Notes under the pieces: generated by a model | What the model saw: the letters and a program-made list of their open reading frames with translations, nothing else | The model's database searches: none | What the model was told of the DNA's origin: nothing | Source of the DNA: Dichetophora obliterata | Lineage: Eukaryota; Arthropoda; Insecta; Diptera; Sciomyzidae | NCBI GenBank assembly: GCA_963920525.1 | Contig: OY986438.1 | Span: 73,106,346-73,170,345, forward strand | Direction: 5' to 3' | DNA length: 64,000 nucleotides | Made by a program: the position numbers and the translations under genes | Shown: one piece after another, positions 1 through 10,248 of the stretch | Layout: every line of letters starts with the position of its first letter | Position numbering within the stretch: the stretch's first letter is position 1

Positions 1-474
1 TATAAAGTATTTACGATTATAATAAGATTATATCGTTGTCTTCGGATACTGAATTATTTGAAACCTTATAAAATATTTACGATTATAATAAGATTATATC
101 GTTGTCTTCGGATACTGAATTATTTTAAACATTGTAAAGTATTTACGATTATAATAAGATTTTATCGGGGTCTTCGGATACTGAATTATTTTGAACATTG
201 TAAAGTATTTACGATTATAATAAGATTATATCGAGGTCTTCGGATACTGAATTATTTTAAACCTTATAAAGTATTTACGATTATAATAAGATTATATCGG
301 GGTCTTCGGATACTGAATTATTTTAAACATTGTAAAGTATTTACGATTATAATAAGATTATATCGGGGTCTTCGGATACTGAATTATTTTAAACATTGTA
401 AAGTATTTACGATTATAATAAGATTATATCGGGGTCTTCGGATACCGAATTACTCTAAATATTGTGAATCCTAA
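1..474. repeat. 66-bp tandem repeat (minisatellite), about 7 copies
   Basis: A 66-base unit containing ATTTACGATTATAATAAG and CTTCGGATACTGAATTA recurs from base 1 with copies starting near 1, 67, 133, 199, 265, 331 and 397. Units differ at only a few bases. The array is cut by the window edge on the left and decays after about 460. Since 66 is divisible by 3, the plus strand stays open through the array. Confidence 0.95.
58..474 (+). CDS. Hypothetical 22-residue-repeat ORF inside the minisatellite
   Basis: Open frame of 138 codons made of about six copies of a 22-residue unit, core FTIIIRLYRGLRILNYF, ending in TAA just past the array. The unit alternates a hydrophobic stretch (FTIII) with Arg/Tyr-rich residues. 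No known domain is recognised. The frame is open simply because the repeat length is a multiple of three and the unit lacks a stop, so translation is doubtful. An AATAAA lies downstream at 657-662. It could be a repeat-encoded protein or, more likely, non-coding satellite DNA. Confidence 0.2.
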   Translation: MKPYKIFTIIIRLYRCLRILNYFKHCKVFTIIIRFYRGLRILNYFEHCKVFTIIIRLYRGLRILNYFKPYKVFTIIIRLYRGLRILNYFKHCKVFTIIIRLYRGLRILNYFKHCKVFTIIIRLYRGLRIPNYSKYCES

Positions 475-713
475 CGTTAAGATAGATAGGAACTACACTA
501 AAAGTTAGAGACAAACGTTAAGCAAACAGTGACCGGACCATAGACCTAACGGAACACCTTAGCCGAATCCGATCATTGCCTAGGAGAGGGGCACCACCTT
601 GACGTCAACGTATCAATCGAATGTCAAACCTGAATTATAATTTGAATTAAAAACTCAATAAAGAAATATTAACTATAACCTCTGCACGTCTACAATTTTT
701 CTCATTACAAATT
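475..713. other. Unassigned spacer with AATAAA
   Basis: No gene seen. The stretch holds an AATAAA at 657-662 and is bounded on the right by the 5'-truncated non-LTR element. Confidence 0.4.
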
Positions 714-1801
714 TTGTACGGACCTCGGAATCCCGGCGAGCTAACCTCAGCTATAGACCCGGAAGACCGGGAGCTTCGTTACAAACGCCTTACGGCGGCA
801 GGCAACATGTGCATTCAAAATTTAGGACATTGTGCAATCGGAAAGGATCTACTTAGTAGCACGGACTACATGGTAACTCGGACGATAGTCAATTCCAAAG
901 CACGAACTCTTTTGGGACCAAATGACTGGTGCAAAGGTATAGAACAAGCACAGCAGGCGGTCAACACATTTACAGACGGCTCCAAAATGCCTACGGGGGT
1001 AGGTGCGGCTGTGTATTGTGCAGAGCCTAATATAAGGCAGCCATATAAACTGCCGAACCACTGCAGTATCTTCCAGGCGGAAATATTTGCCATAAGGAAG
1101 GCTGCTGAGCTAGTCCTCAGCATGGACACAGAACACTCTTACATCAAAATTTTCCTTGACAGTTAAGCGGCGATCAAATCTATGCGCTCCGCTAGCATCA
1201 AGTTCAAAAGCGTCATGGATGGCAGAGATGCACTAGATGCACTATGCGCTTCGAAGAGAGTGCGCATATACTGGGTCCATAGCCACCAGGGCATTGAAGG
1301 AAACGAGATGGCTGATGGTTTAGCAAAGGAAGGCGCTGGGCTGGAATCAGAACTCGCAGAACATGTACTTACTCCGCTACAAGAGTTGTACAGGAACCTC
1401 GAAAGAAGAGCCACACAAGCAGCGAATCGTAGATGGAGAAATACGACATCGTGCAAAATCTCGAAAATCATGTGCAATGCACAATGCGAAAAACGAACTC
1501 TGTTCATCTTGGCACGCCCGCGCAAAGATTGCAGGACACTAGTGGGCATGGTCAATGCATGACGGCAGCCCACGCGAGGAAGCTTGGCATCACCACGGAT
1601 GACAACTGCAGGAAGTGCAAGGAACCGGGCACAGTGGGGACCCTGGAGCACCTACTATGCACATGCCCCGCCCTACTTAGATCGACCCTAAAATACCTAG
1701 GCTCATCGACGTTTCCGTCGCTTAAAGATGTGACCAAAGTATCTCTGGAATCCCTCCTAAGGTTTGCGAATTCAAATCAAATCTTTAAAGACTTCAATTA
1801 A
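714..1801 (+). pseudogene. Non-LTR ORF2 C-terminus: RNase H plus zinc-finger tail (broken)
   Basis: The RNase H domain is visible as FTDGSKM near 969-989 (first catalytic Asp), then FQAEIFAIRKA (catalytic Glu), FLDS (Asp), and HSHQGIEGNEMADGLAK (final His/Asp helix). A TAA interrupts the frame right after FLDS at about 1164, where related elements have Gln in DSQA, so it is probably a CAA to TAA change. The frame is lost again near 1553-1560 by a small deletion. The last part, in another frame, has a CRKC...EHLLCTCPAL zinc-finger-like signature typical of the C-termini of these elements. The role in the family is to degrade the RNA template during target-primed reverse transcription. The copy is dead. 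Confidence 0.85.
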
Positions 1802-1897
1802 ACACAAAGGTTCCTTTTGTTCGCTACCGGTACCACTAAGGACCAGAATTGGTCTATGTGAGCCTTCACGAAGGCATCCGGATTAACCTAACCTAAC
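714..1897 (+). mobile_element. 3' end of an RNase H-bearing non-LTR retrotransposon
   Basis: 5'-truncated copy. It keeps the end of the connector after the RT, an RNase H domain, a cysteine-rich C-terminus, a 3' UTR and a terminal run built on TAACC (GATTAACCTAACCTAAC at 1881-1897). A related but distinct copy lies at 15615-26652. RNase H after RT places it among the I/LOA/Outcast-type groups; I cannot choose between them. Its 3' tail abuts the truncated gypsy element B. Confidence 0.85.
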
Positions 1898-1904
1898 ATT
1901 TATA

Positions 1905-2491
1905 AGTGGAAGCTTTGTCCCTACGTCTAATTTTTTCAAAACTTTTTGGAATCTAATTTCATCTTTACCTGAGTCTGGTTTGAAATAAAAATAATTAGTT
2001 AGTGGTATCAAATTTGGTTTTAGTTTATTTATTATTATTTCTGTTTCTGTTGTGTTTAGTATTTTTAAATGGCATATGCCTTTTGATGGAACTATAGAAT
2101 TTGCTATGAATACCCCTGTCCTATATTTAGTTAAAAAGTCTCGTCCTATGATTCCGTCTGCGTAGATTGGGAAATTTTCTTCTACCGCATGAAAAAAATG
2201 TTCTACTACGTCACATTGAAAATCTAATTTTAGTTGTACAGATCCTAGGGTTAAAGTTTATTCTTTTGTTATTCCTGCTAGTTTACATTTATTGCCTTTA
2301 TTAATGATTGTGTCTTGCGCTATATTTTCGAGTTTACAGATCGAAATGTCTGCTCCTGTGTCAATTAAAAATTTAAGACTTTGCTTAGAATTTTTACATT
2401 TTGCGATAATATAATTTGTGTTTTTATCCGATATATTATAAATCTTTAATTTTGCTGTCCCGGAAGATCCTCTGTATCGATCTCCGAGCAT
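1905..2491 (-). pseudogene. Gypsy B protease region
   Basis: Minus-strand aspartic protease with the catalytic LIDTGAD at about 2355-2375, followed by an ADGIIGRDFL box (about 2120-2165) typical of the second half of these proteases. Compared with element A, roughly 80 residues between GRDFL and the GVFIANSIVPS segment are missing, so an internal deletion joins the two. In-frame stops also occur. The segment ends just where the RT should begin. In an intact element the protease cleaves Gag and Gag-Pol. Confidence 0.8.
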
Positions 2492-2642
2492 TCCTAGTTT
2501 CCCTGAATGTTGTTGTTCATGACATAAATTCTGTTGTTGTTGTTTTGGTTTCTGTAATTTGATGTTATTCTGTTGTTATTGTTGTTTTTTTGGAAATAAT
2601 TATTTCTGCTATAGTTGTTGCTATTATGATTATTCTGGCTAT

Positions 2643-3397
2643 TTAAATAAGCTGCTTGTTGCAAGAACTGTGTATTGCCGTTTCTGTTATTTTGTTGTCG
2701 AGCGTTGTTGTTGTTATTATTTCTGTTATTTTGTGTTCTCGTGTTGTAGTTTTGATTATGCTGTTGTTATAAATATTTGATGTATTGTGTCGTTGTCCCC
2801 TGTATGAGTTGTGAAAATTGTTATTGTATTGTCTGTTATTTATTCTAAAATACATTAATTTATTATTTGTGTTTACATTCTTTTCTATTTTTAAAGCTAG
2901 ATTTGTTGCGTCATCTAATGTTTTTGGTTGAGCTGCAAAAATTGTGTTCTTTAAGTCATCATTCAGTCTATTTCTAAAAACTGTTAAGGCGTAGCTTTCG
3001 TTCATTTTAATACTGACGTTTCCTTGTGCGTCATCGCCTGTTGTTTTTGCTATATTTAGATTGTTTAGTTCAGTGATAAGGTTTATTATTTTGTCTTTAA
3101 ATTGTGTTACTGTATTTTTTCTTTGTGCTATTGTGCCTAACTGAGTGTATATTTGCGCTGTTGTTAGATTGCTCTTGTACACGTTAGATTGCTCTTGTAA
3201 AAGTGTCTGTAGTTTGGGAAAAGTTTCAACATTTGCTGTGTTACCTAGAGTAGTTCTTACGTTCGTAGCTAATTTAACGTTTATTACAAGATTTAATAAT
3301 TTTTTTTGGTTGTCTGCTGAATAGGTATCATGTATTAATTTGATAATGGTCAGAAATGGATAGTTTTCAGAATTAACTCAAGATTGAAATCTGCCAT
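2643..3397 (-). pseudogene. Gypsy B gag
   Basis: Start ATG at 3397 with MADFNLE, matching MASFDL at the start of gag in elements A and C. A frameshift occurs near 3355; the main open part then runs from there down to 2643. It shows a helical capsid-like region and an Asn-rich C-terminus (NNRQYNNNF) as in A and C. Near 2770 a frameshift turns the Asn-rich tail into a Thr-rich one because AAC repeats are read in another phase. No CCHC knuckle is present; the Asn/Arg-Gly tail is the likely nucleic-acid-binding part. Confidence 0.8.
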
Positions 3398-3399
3398 GT

Positions 3400-3690
3400 T
3401 TGTGTTTACCTTATTTTCTGTTATATTACTTTTCATCTGCTCTAACAGTGACCTAGACTTGTGTACTAATATGTAAAATTCTTCTGTCAGTGTTAACAGT
3501 TCGTGAGTTTTTTTTAGTGTAAGTTTATGTTGGTCGAAGTTTTTTTTGTACATGTCGATCAATTCTAATTTGATTCTTATGGTCGATAGTGTGTATTTTC
3601 TATTTAGTGTTTTCTGTATATTAACTTTTATGTTTCTGACTTCTTTGTAAATTTCTGTTAATATTTACATGTATAAATTCTTCTTTAGCA
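3400..3690 (-). CDS. Gypsy B leader small ORF 3 (fused in frame to gag start)
   Basis: An open minus frame runs from about 3690 into the gag ATG at 3397 without a stop. It contains NRKYTLSTIRIKLEL, which aligns with the PNR-x-YT-x-EYI motif of the third leader peptide in elements A (23153-23308) and C (56303-56491). The rest is predicted helical and polar. No ATG is found at the expected start (an ATG-TAA sits just upstream), so in this copy the peptide is either lost or read through into gag. Function unknown. Confidence 0.5.
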
Positions 3691-3738
3691 TATTTTTGAA
3701 ATTTTTATTTAAACATTCTGTACCCTATTAATATGTTT

Positions 3739-3924
3739 TTAAACGTAATTTTTGTAATAATTACTTAGTTTATGGAATACATATTTTGATAATATAACGA
3801 TGATTATTGTAATAATTGCTGTTGACGAAATTGTTTTAATATCCGATGTTGTTACGGTTGATCCAACGTTTTTCTCAAAATTTTCGGTGAGGGTAACGCT
3901 ACCATCATTCTTGTTGTTCAGCAT
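3739..3924 (-). CDS. Gypsy B leader small ORF 2: single-span membrane peptide
   Basis: 61 codons from the Met at 3924 (the frame is open up to 3963; the internal Met matches the start in the sister elements). Polar, Asn/Thr-rich N-terminal part of about 30 residues, then a hydrophobic span (STAIITIIIVIL) of about 18 residues, then a short tail with Lys, Tyr and His. Position between the primer site and gag is the same as in elements A and C. Topology (small outside part, one span, basic inner tail) resembles small fusogenic (FAST-like) proteins, but that is an analogy and no homology is shown. Confidence 0.55.
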   Translation of the reverse strand: MLNNKNDGSVTLTENFEKNVGSTVTTSDIKTISSTAIITIIIVILSKYVFHKLSNYYKNYV

Positions 3925-4284
3925 ACTGAGGTAATAGTAAGCATCAGTCAAATTGGGGACCATCTATTTCATCTATTATTCTGTAGAATTTCGTAATTTG
4001 ATTTCCTGTATATTTTTCGCATTAATTTGTTCATTTGTTTAAATATATTTCTATGTGTTCGTAAATGTTGGGTCATCGCCTCTTCTGGGATGCTGGCCTC
4101 GCATACGAAAAAAAAAACAATAAGTGTTTATTTATTGGAAAAATTTAATTTTAGATCCTTCAGTGGTCTGATATAGTTATACTTTTGTTCTCCTTTGGTT
4201 ATATTTATTAGTCGATATAACTCGTTCAGTTGTTGGCGTTGTTTTTCTTTTTTTTCCAGCTCCGGTTCGACGCTTGGGTGGCTT

Positions 4285-4506
4285 TTAGTGTTCAGCAAGT
4301 AACGTTTTCTTTTGTTGTTTCCGTTCCTTGTATTCAGTAATAGTTAGCTTTCGAGATCCCGGAATTAGTGTTGGGATATACGTCGATGGTTCAGTAGCAG
4401 ATGTAGCAGGTTCAGTTGTTTTGTTGATGTCTTCTAGTTCTTCAATTTCTTTTTGTACTGTTTTGATGTAATCTACCAGGTTGAAGCGTTCATTACATTC
4501 TTCCAT
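4285..4506 (-). CDS. Gypsy B leader small ORF 1
   Basis: 73 codons starting MEECNERFNLVDYI, with an acidic helical N-terminus, a Thr/Pro-rich middle (TEPATSATEPSTYIPTLIPG) and a basic end (EYKERKQQKK). It sits at the start of the leader like the 118-residue peptide of element A, which has the same order acidic helix, Pro-rich linker, P-L-x-I-x-x-Y-x-x-R, basic tail. Function unknown. Confidence 0.55.
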   Translation of the reverse strand: MEECNERFNLVDYIKTVQKEIEELEDINKTTEPATSATEPSTYIPTLIPGSRKLTITEYKERKQQKKTLLAEH

Positions 4507-4594
4507 CGGGTGTAAAAATAATTCGATTGTAGTAAAACTTTGTGCCGCAGATTAAATTAGTTATACAGTATCAGAAGATTTCAGGATTGAATCT

Positions 4595-4606
4595 GCAGGA
4601 TCGCCA
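4595..4606 (-). promoter_or_regulatory. Primer-binding site, tRNA-Arg type (element B)
   Basis: TGGCGATCCTGC on the minus strand directly abuts the LTR end. It is complementary to the 3' end of an insect tRNA-Arg (ACG) as I remember it (...GCAGGATCG plus CCA). The same 12 bases flank the LTRs of elements A and C and precede element H. Confidence 0.85.
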
Positions 4607-5406
4607 TGTGGTGTTGGAGGTTGGATGTAGGATGTTGTTGTAAAAAAAATAGTAGAGTACGAGTGTATTAGAGGCGCTCACGCCTTTTTATTCAGCCGCA
4701 AGGCTTTTTTTGGGCATACAAGCCACAAAGGCTATTTTCATTAAGCCGAAAAGGCTAATTTCAATTAAGCCACAAAGGCTATGTTACAAAATTTTAACCC
4801 TCAAAGGCTGATTTTTATCCAAGCCTTCCTTCCAAATCTCAATCTGTCTTTATTTAAAAATATCTTAGTTTATATACAGTTTTTACCAGTATTATTCTTG
4901 AACAAATTTTACTACTATTTCCAAGACTCCTCCTTTAATCCCAATGCTTTTTAGATTAACTTTGAAAAATCAATAATTGACCAATCACTTTTAGTTTATT
5001 AACCTTTCCAAATTTTCCCCACTAATTAATATTTTAAACATCATTTATTGGTTTGCTCGAATTCTTGGCCTTGTCTTTAAAGTGTCACCGGCACTTATTT
5101 AACTTATCGCTTGTTGTTGTTGGTTTGTGTTTTCTGTGCAATGCACTTGTAACACGAGTCCCGCTGTTGCTGTCGCTGTCGCATTTTAGATACCGCACTA
5201 GCGTAAAGGGGTGCTAAATGCACTTCATGAGAATTCGAGCTGCAATAAGTTGTGTTTACTTTGAGGTTTTTTCATTCAGTTAAATTTGGAAATTTTGTCA
5301 ACATTATGTTGATATGTTTATTGTTGTCATATGTTAGACAATTAAAGTGAAGATCTTTTTGGTGGTTGTTTGTCTTGAATGTGTGTACGTATGTAAGTAT
5401 ACTACA
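4607..5406 (-). repeat. 5' LTR of gypsy element B
   Basis: 800 bp with TG...CA ends. On the plus strand it starts TGTGGTGTTGGAG and ends AGTATACTACA. It matches the solo LTR at 12879-13713 along its whole length, including several copies of AAGCC-x-x-AAAGGCT-like motifs. The primer site lies immediately inside its left edge. Confidence 0.9.
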
Positions 5407-5525
5407 CTTAGCTCTCTCGGGACAAACAGTTTCTGTCCTTCAGAATCTTCACCTTGATCGAAATTGGTACGGTAATAGAGATATTTATCGATTATTTTAT
5501 AATCGGGCATGCCAGAACTCGAAAA

Positions 5526-5917
5526 CTATTCTTTCATCTGAGTATGCTCTAAAGAATCAAATGCAGCAGAGTTCAAATCGATGAGTGATAAGATTTCGAT
5601 CTTTATACTTTCTACAATATCGTTATCTTGAAATGCTCGCGACAGGGCGTCCGCCACAATGTTTTCGCTCCCTTTTCGGTGCGTTATAAAATATAAGATA
5701 TAAAATTTAAACCTTGCAGCTTTAAGGTCCTCCTTGCTAACTTGCCACTCAAGTCTTTCTGCTGCATCGGCCACTTTAAACTGGCATGATCCGTCATGAC
5801 CCGAAACTCATGTCCTTCGATATATGGCCGAAACTTTTTGATAGCTAGTACCATCGCTAGGCACTCCAGTTCCGTAACGGAGTAGTTTCTTTGCGCTTTG
5901 TTAAGCTTCTGAGACAT
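5526..5917 (-). pseudogene. Gypsy D RNase H
   Basis: Minus-strand fragments in two frames. They include KAQRNYSVTELECLAMV (catalytic Glu region), FRVMTDHASLKW (catalytic Asp) and RKGSENIVADALSRAF (final DALSR box). A frameshift lies at about 5770. It degrades the RNA strand of the hybrid in the intact element. The frame stops at 5526 and no integrase follows. Confidence 0.85.
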
Positions 5918-5949
5918 GAAGGCGATTGGTCTCTCGTCTCTTTTTTTGT

Positions 5950-7018
5950 CTACTTGCGCAAGAAGACCACCAACTCCGAAACGACTGGCATCACATTGGA
6001 CAATTCATTGTCGTAATTTGGATGTACCAGAAAAGGGGCTGAAGACAACTTGGACTTAAGCAACTCGAAAGCGCTTTGTGCCGAGTCATTCCACTCGAAG
6101 GTGTTTTTTTTAGACAACAGATCGGTCAGAGCAAAAGTAGTTGACGAATAGTCATCAACAAATCGTCGATACCACCCTGCCATATCCAAAAATTGACGAA
6201 GCTGACGAACAGTTTTGGGAACCGGATATTCGGCTATTGCCGCGATCTTATCGGTGTCCACCTTCATATTTAAACTTCCCACCACAAATCCCAAGTACTT
6301 GACCTCCCTTATGCCAAATTGACTTTATGTTTATCGTAAGGCCCGATTTACGTAACATAGCTGCTACCTCCAGTAAATGAACTATGTGTTCGTCCAGTGA
6401 TTGCAACACGATCAAAAGATCATCTAAATAGACGAACACATGACTTTTTAGCTGATACGGAATAACTTTATCCATAAGTCGGCACATAGACTGAGGAGCG
6501 TTACATAAGCTGAAAGGCATGCGAGTGAATTGGTATAAGGGTCGGCTTGGCACAGTGAATGCGGTTTTCGGGAGTGATGTTTGGTCTAGTTGAATTTGCC
6601 AAAAGGCATCTTTTAAATCAATTTTAAAGTTAATGTGCACAGGTGGTAGTCGAAAAATAAGACCGTAAATATTAGGGATAGGATACGCGTCTTTAATGGT
6701 GACCGCATTCAATTTACGAGAGTCCAAACAAACTCGAACTTTTGCGGGTTGCACAATGACAACGGCTGGAGAAGACCACAGAGAGTTATCAGCCTCTTCG
6801 ATGACCCCTAGCTATAGCATGTGACCAATCTCTTCGCACAATAATTTTTCTCTGGCCGGTGATATTGGATAAAATCTTTGATTGATCGGTATCGCGGCTC
6901 CAGTATCAATCGAATACTCCATCAAGGTAGTCAGGCCCAGACCCTCCATTTCAAACGAAGGAAAAGCGGTGATAGTCGCATCCAACCGTTGTCTGTGTGA
7001 AGGTGTGAGACTGACCAA
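5950..7018 (-). pseudogene. Gypsy D reverse transcriptase
   Basis: Fragments in order on the minus strand: INQRFYPISPAREKLL leader (7018-6812), VRVCLDSRKLNAVT, IDLKDAFWQI, FTRMPFSLCNAPQSM, and the catalytic box VYLDDLLI near 6430, then the thumb/connection VRQLRQFLDMAGWYRRF near 6190. The YLDD form is intact. Stops interrupt at about 6812 and 6250. Synthesises cDNA in the intact element. Confidence 0.85.
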
Positions 7019-7066
7019 ATTAGAATCATCGGAGAATTCCAGCTCCTCCCGTTTTTGGTTTTATCT

Positions 7067-7372
7067 TTATACGTTATACACGACCTGCTGATTTTTTTCG
7101 TCCGCAGTTTTGACGCTACTGACCAGTTTCATATATTTACGAGTTGAAATTAAAATTTTTGCTAAGTCATGACCAGTGCCACTTTTATTTGCCCCACTAT
7201 CGAGCAAAGCCAAATAATTAGTATTTGAAATTTTAAGATTTGTATAAGAACGAATGTCGGATGCTTTGAAAAATATTGAGGAAATAACAATATTGCGCAG
7301 AGATTTTATGTGCTTCCAAAAGGCATTTAAGTGTGAAGACGAACGAGTTTTTGTTAGACTTGGCTCATTCAA
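7067..7372 (-). pseudogene. Gypsy D protease
   Basis: Minus-strand frame with ALLDSGANKSG, the D-S/T-G catalytic triplet of retroviral-type aspartic proteases, preceded by a helical stretch continuing from gag. It is followed in frame by KTADEKNQQVVYNV, the start of the strand after the active-site loop. The second half is missing or shifted. Confidence 0.75.
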
Positions 7373-7488
7373 AATTCTATTTCGAGCCTCAAGATACTCT
7401 TGGAGTCGAAAGTGATAACGACGAAAGCGAGATGGTTGAGAAAGATTTGGTGAAGATGGTGACGAATTTTGCTAAATGCAAATGGGTT

Positions 7489-8457
7489 TTAGTTCCGAGG
7501 TCGAGGTTGTGGACGCCCGCCGTTCTGCCGACGAACATCCCACTTCAAGTTTTCCGTTTTGGGACTACATTTTGGACAAGTTGGTTTGTAAACGTCCACT
7601 GTACCACACCCATAGCAGAAGACTCGCCACGGTTTGAGGCACAGTTGGTAGCCATGACCTATTTCACCACAATTCCAACACTTTAACAAGGTACTAACAG
7701 CGCTGACTTCAACATCAACTTCTAGATCGCTGGGATCTTCACCAGTCTTATGAACAGGCGGTTGCGTCTCATACGAAAATTCAGCAATTTGTTTCCGATT
7801 AGGAATCTGTTTCGAAAAAGATTGGCTAAAAAGTCCTTGAAAAACTTTTCGTGCTTTCTCACTTCCCGGCGTAAATCAGAAATGTTTCGAAAATTAAAAT
7901 GCAACAATTCGTGTCGTAAATCAGGTTTAAGGTTCCTAAACACCATTTCTACCAGCTCGGAGACCGTCAAAGACTCTCTCTGCCTATCCGACAAGCTCAT
8001 GATAGCTTCTAAACGCCATCAAATGGCTCAGAAGATTTTTGTTTCCTTTTGCGAATAACATCTTTAATATCAAAATCAGTACTGTCATCTTTAAACTGCC
8101 TGCGTAGCGCTCGACACATTTCCAACCATTCCAAAATGTCTTCGAGACACCAGATGCCACCAAAACCAAGTTTGGGCTTTTCCTTCAAACAATAAATGTA
8201 CGTGCCGACACAAAAGCACAAAATTACCATTAAGATGGTTATTGGTAAGAATGTTGAACGGTAAATAAATTCTTCAACGGTAAAGCTGTCGGAAGAACCG
8301 TTAAATTTGATGTGCCAGTTACAGGTGTGAACACGCGTTCAGTGTTTGTAGGAAAAGACTCTTGGCTTGGACGACTTGGGCTTGGAAAATTATGGCTTGG
8401 CCGAACCCCAAATGTAATTGGGTCTTCTCTGGATGGAATGGGTAAAAAGTTTTCCAC
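7489..8457 (-). pseudogene. Gypsy D gag with zinc knuckle
   Basis: Minus-strand frames: a proline/serine-rich N-terminus (8457-8239), a capsid part with MVFRNLKPDLRHELL (8000-7722), and a C-terminal zinc knuckle region CWNCGEIGHGYQLC plus a second cysteine cluster CYGC...CPKC (7689-7600). The frame is broken between these parts. Structural protein packaging element RNA. The CCHC-like knuckle separates this element from A-C, whose gags have none. Confidence 0.8.
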
Positions 8458-8615
8458 CGATCGAGCAGGCTGAGGACGATTTCCTCCCTAGCTAAAGCCC
8501 TGAAGAAGATTTTGTAGCTCAGTGGTGATGGTGAACGCCACCTACTGACGAAAGTTATTCATTGTTTCAGCGACTATTTCCTACATCCTCATCTCCGACA
8601 ATTGGCTTCCAGTCG

Positions 8616-8980
8616 TGTGACGTGGTTTTATCAGAGAAGGAGGTAAAACTCAGCCGCTCCAGGGTCCTGTGAAAAGGTCCACTAACTCTCACAAATTATT
8701 TTAAAAATAAAAGATTTGTCGTGCTGGATTTGTCGTGTCTGTTTATATGCTTCGGGAAAGAACTACTTAGGAATTATATACGTCCTCTGTTATATGGCGT
8801 ATGAAAACAATGTTTGGCGGCTGTTCTATGGTCACTAGACGGTGAGTTTTGTTGTTGTAGCTGGTAATTTATATAGGTCACGTTGTTGTTGTCCAAGTTG
8901 TCAAAGTTGTCTACCCTATGCTGCATATATAAATAAATATACTTAATTTATCGTAAGCCTAATTGTAACGTCTTGTTACA
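8616..8980 (-). repeat. LTR-like repeat (365 bp) of the D/E gypsy group
   Basis: Plus-strand start TGTGACGTGGTTTTATCA, end TCTTGTTACA, with TG...CA ends. Its first ~100 bp are nearly identical to 12041-12140; the rest differs, so the two LTRs are from sub-families sharing the end next to the primer site. A purine tract lies on its right and gag of element D on its left, so it could be the 3' LTR of E, the 5' LTR of D, or both. Confidence 0.75.
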
Positions 8981-8993
8981 GTCCCCCCGCTTA
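8981..8993 (-). promoter_or_regulatory. Polypurine tract of element E
   Basis: Minus strand TAAGCGGGGGGAC immediately before the LTR start at 8980, as expected for the plus-strand primer of reverse transcription. Confidence 0.75.
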
Positions 8994-9266
8994 GTTTTAT
9001 TGCTTAGCAATGAACCCCTTATATATGACGGCGATTTAAGGCCTTATGCACCCGCACTACCATCTTGTGATGGTAAAGTTACCGACCGTTGAAGGTTCGG
9101 CTCGGCCCGCACATATATATATATATATAACTTTTTTTTATTCAGTATAATACAATAATATAATGTAATTTAAGAAAACAATGTTAATTTTTGAAGTTAA
9201 TAAAAAGTAAGAAGAATAGAATATAATGCAAAAGGAATATTATAACACATTTAAGGTAGGTACATT

Positions 9267-9500
9267 TTAGGTACTATTAGATCTATTCTCTTCCGTGATT
9301 GTCTGCATCGCGGTTCGGCCTGTCGGGGGTTTATTATTCTGGTGGGGTGTGCTGGTGGCGTTAGGACACCTCCTGTATTTTTTGTTGGTATTTCCGTATT
9401 TTCCCTGACGGTATTGGTTGGGTGCGTAGGCAGTTAATCTTATAGCTGCGGAGGACAACAAAATAATGAAGGTTATTAATAAAATAATGACGGTGCGGGA
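9267..9500 (-). pseudogene. Env-like C-terminal fragment (membrane span and tail)
   Basis: Minus frame entering from the MITE junction at 9500: a hydrophobic span (VIILLITFIILL) followed by a basic, Asn/Thr-rich tail of about 60 residues ending near 9267. Position just before the 3' UTR, purine tract and LTR suggests the end of an errantivirus-type env gene. Only the anchor and tail remain; no furin site or fusion peptide is visible. It could instead be an unrelated hydrophobic ORF. Confidence 0.4.
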
Positions 9501-10248
9501 TAGGGCTACCAGGTCCCGATCTCCACGCGGGTTATCCCGATTTTCATCCTAAAAATGTGCGTCCCGCGAAGACCTCACGCGGGACGCCAAATGTCCCGAT
9601 TTCTTGAAGAACAATTTTATTTTGTAATATTTTCACTATTTTTTAAAAATACTTCTTATGTTTTTATTTCTTCATAACTAAATTTGTACAGATTGTTTTG
9701 TACGCCACTAATTAATTGCACCGAATCGCATACTTTTCAATCAACCGAACAGTGCATGAAATAAAGAAAAAGGGAGCGAATAAAACAATAACATTATTCC
9801 TTGTGGATATTGTTAATTTTGCTTTGCTCATTTTCACCCACGATGTTCGTTAAGTTCAACATATCGCATTCTTTTCTAGCAATCAAACATAGCATGAACG
9901 AAAGAAAACAAAACGAAAAAAAACAATAAGTGCATTATGTAAAATAGATTATAAAATACGAATTTTGAATTTTCAGATATTAATATGGGTTAGTAAAATT
10001 ATAAGTTTATTTTGTTTCTATATTCATTTATTTGAGTTCTCTGTCACTGACTTTTGTTTAAAATATAAAATTTCTTTTTTAAACTTACATACAACTCGAA
10101 AAAATCGATTTTCAGGAAACGTATTTAAAGTTTTTTTTGTTATTCTAAGCGTACTGGACGATTGAGTCTCTGTCCCGATCTATTTGCTTATGTCCCGATT
10201 TTTTTTTGTAAAATCCCGATTTTTTAAAAAATAAACCTGGCAGCCCTA
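9501..10248. mobile_element. hAT-like MITE (748 bp) with 8-bp target duplication
   Basis: Ends are TAGGGCTACCAGGT on the left and ACCTGGCAGCCCTA on the right, inverted with one mismatch. GTGCGGGA is duplicated on both sides (9493-9500 and 10249-10256). Subterminal GTCCCGAT motifs recur near both ends. Interior is AT-rich with no transposase frame. 8-bp duplication and the CAGGGCTGCC-type end are hallmarks of hAT elements; it is non-autonomous. Confidence 0.88.

Larger units (their letters stand above)
1898..5406 (-). mobile_element. Gypsy element B: 5' LTR, leader, gag and protease; pol lost
   Basis: Read on the minus strand: 5' LTR (5406 to 4607), tRNA-Arg primer site, leader with three small reading frames, gag, and protease, ending abruptly at about 1898 where the adjoining non-LTR 3' tail begins. 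RT, RNase H, integrase and 3' LTR are absent from the window. It is clearly related to elements A (17843-24747) and C (50650-57990) in gag, protease and leader. The group resembles 412/mdg1-type gypsy elements: no CCHC knuckle in gag, and LTRs beginning TGTAGTGT or TGTTGTGT. Confidence 0.85.
5407..8615 (-). mobile_element. Gypsy element D internal region (gag to RNase H), truncated
   Basis: Minus-strand gag, protease, RT and RNase H of a gypsy-group element, cut off at about 5407 where LTR B begins, so integrase and 3' LTR are missing. On the right it abuts an LTR-like sequence (8616-8980). Many stops and frameshifts. It is more distantly related to A-C; its RNase H carries TDHASLKW rather than TDHRPLVS. 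Confidence 0.8.

Noticed and set aside
1..474. CRISPR-like regular repeats
   Set aside because: The 66-bp units are contiguous, without unique spacers, in a eukaryotic transposon-rich context; it is a minisatellite.
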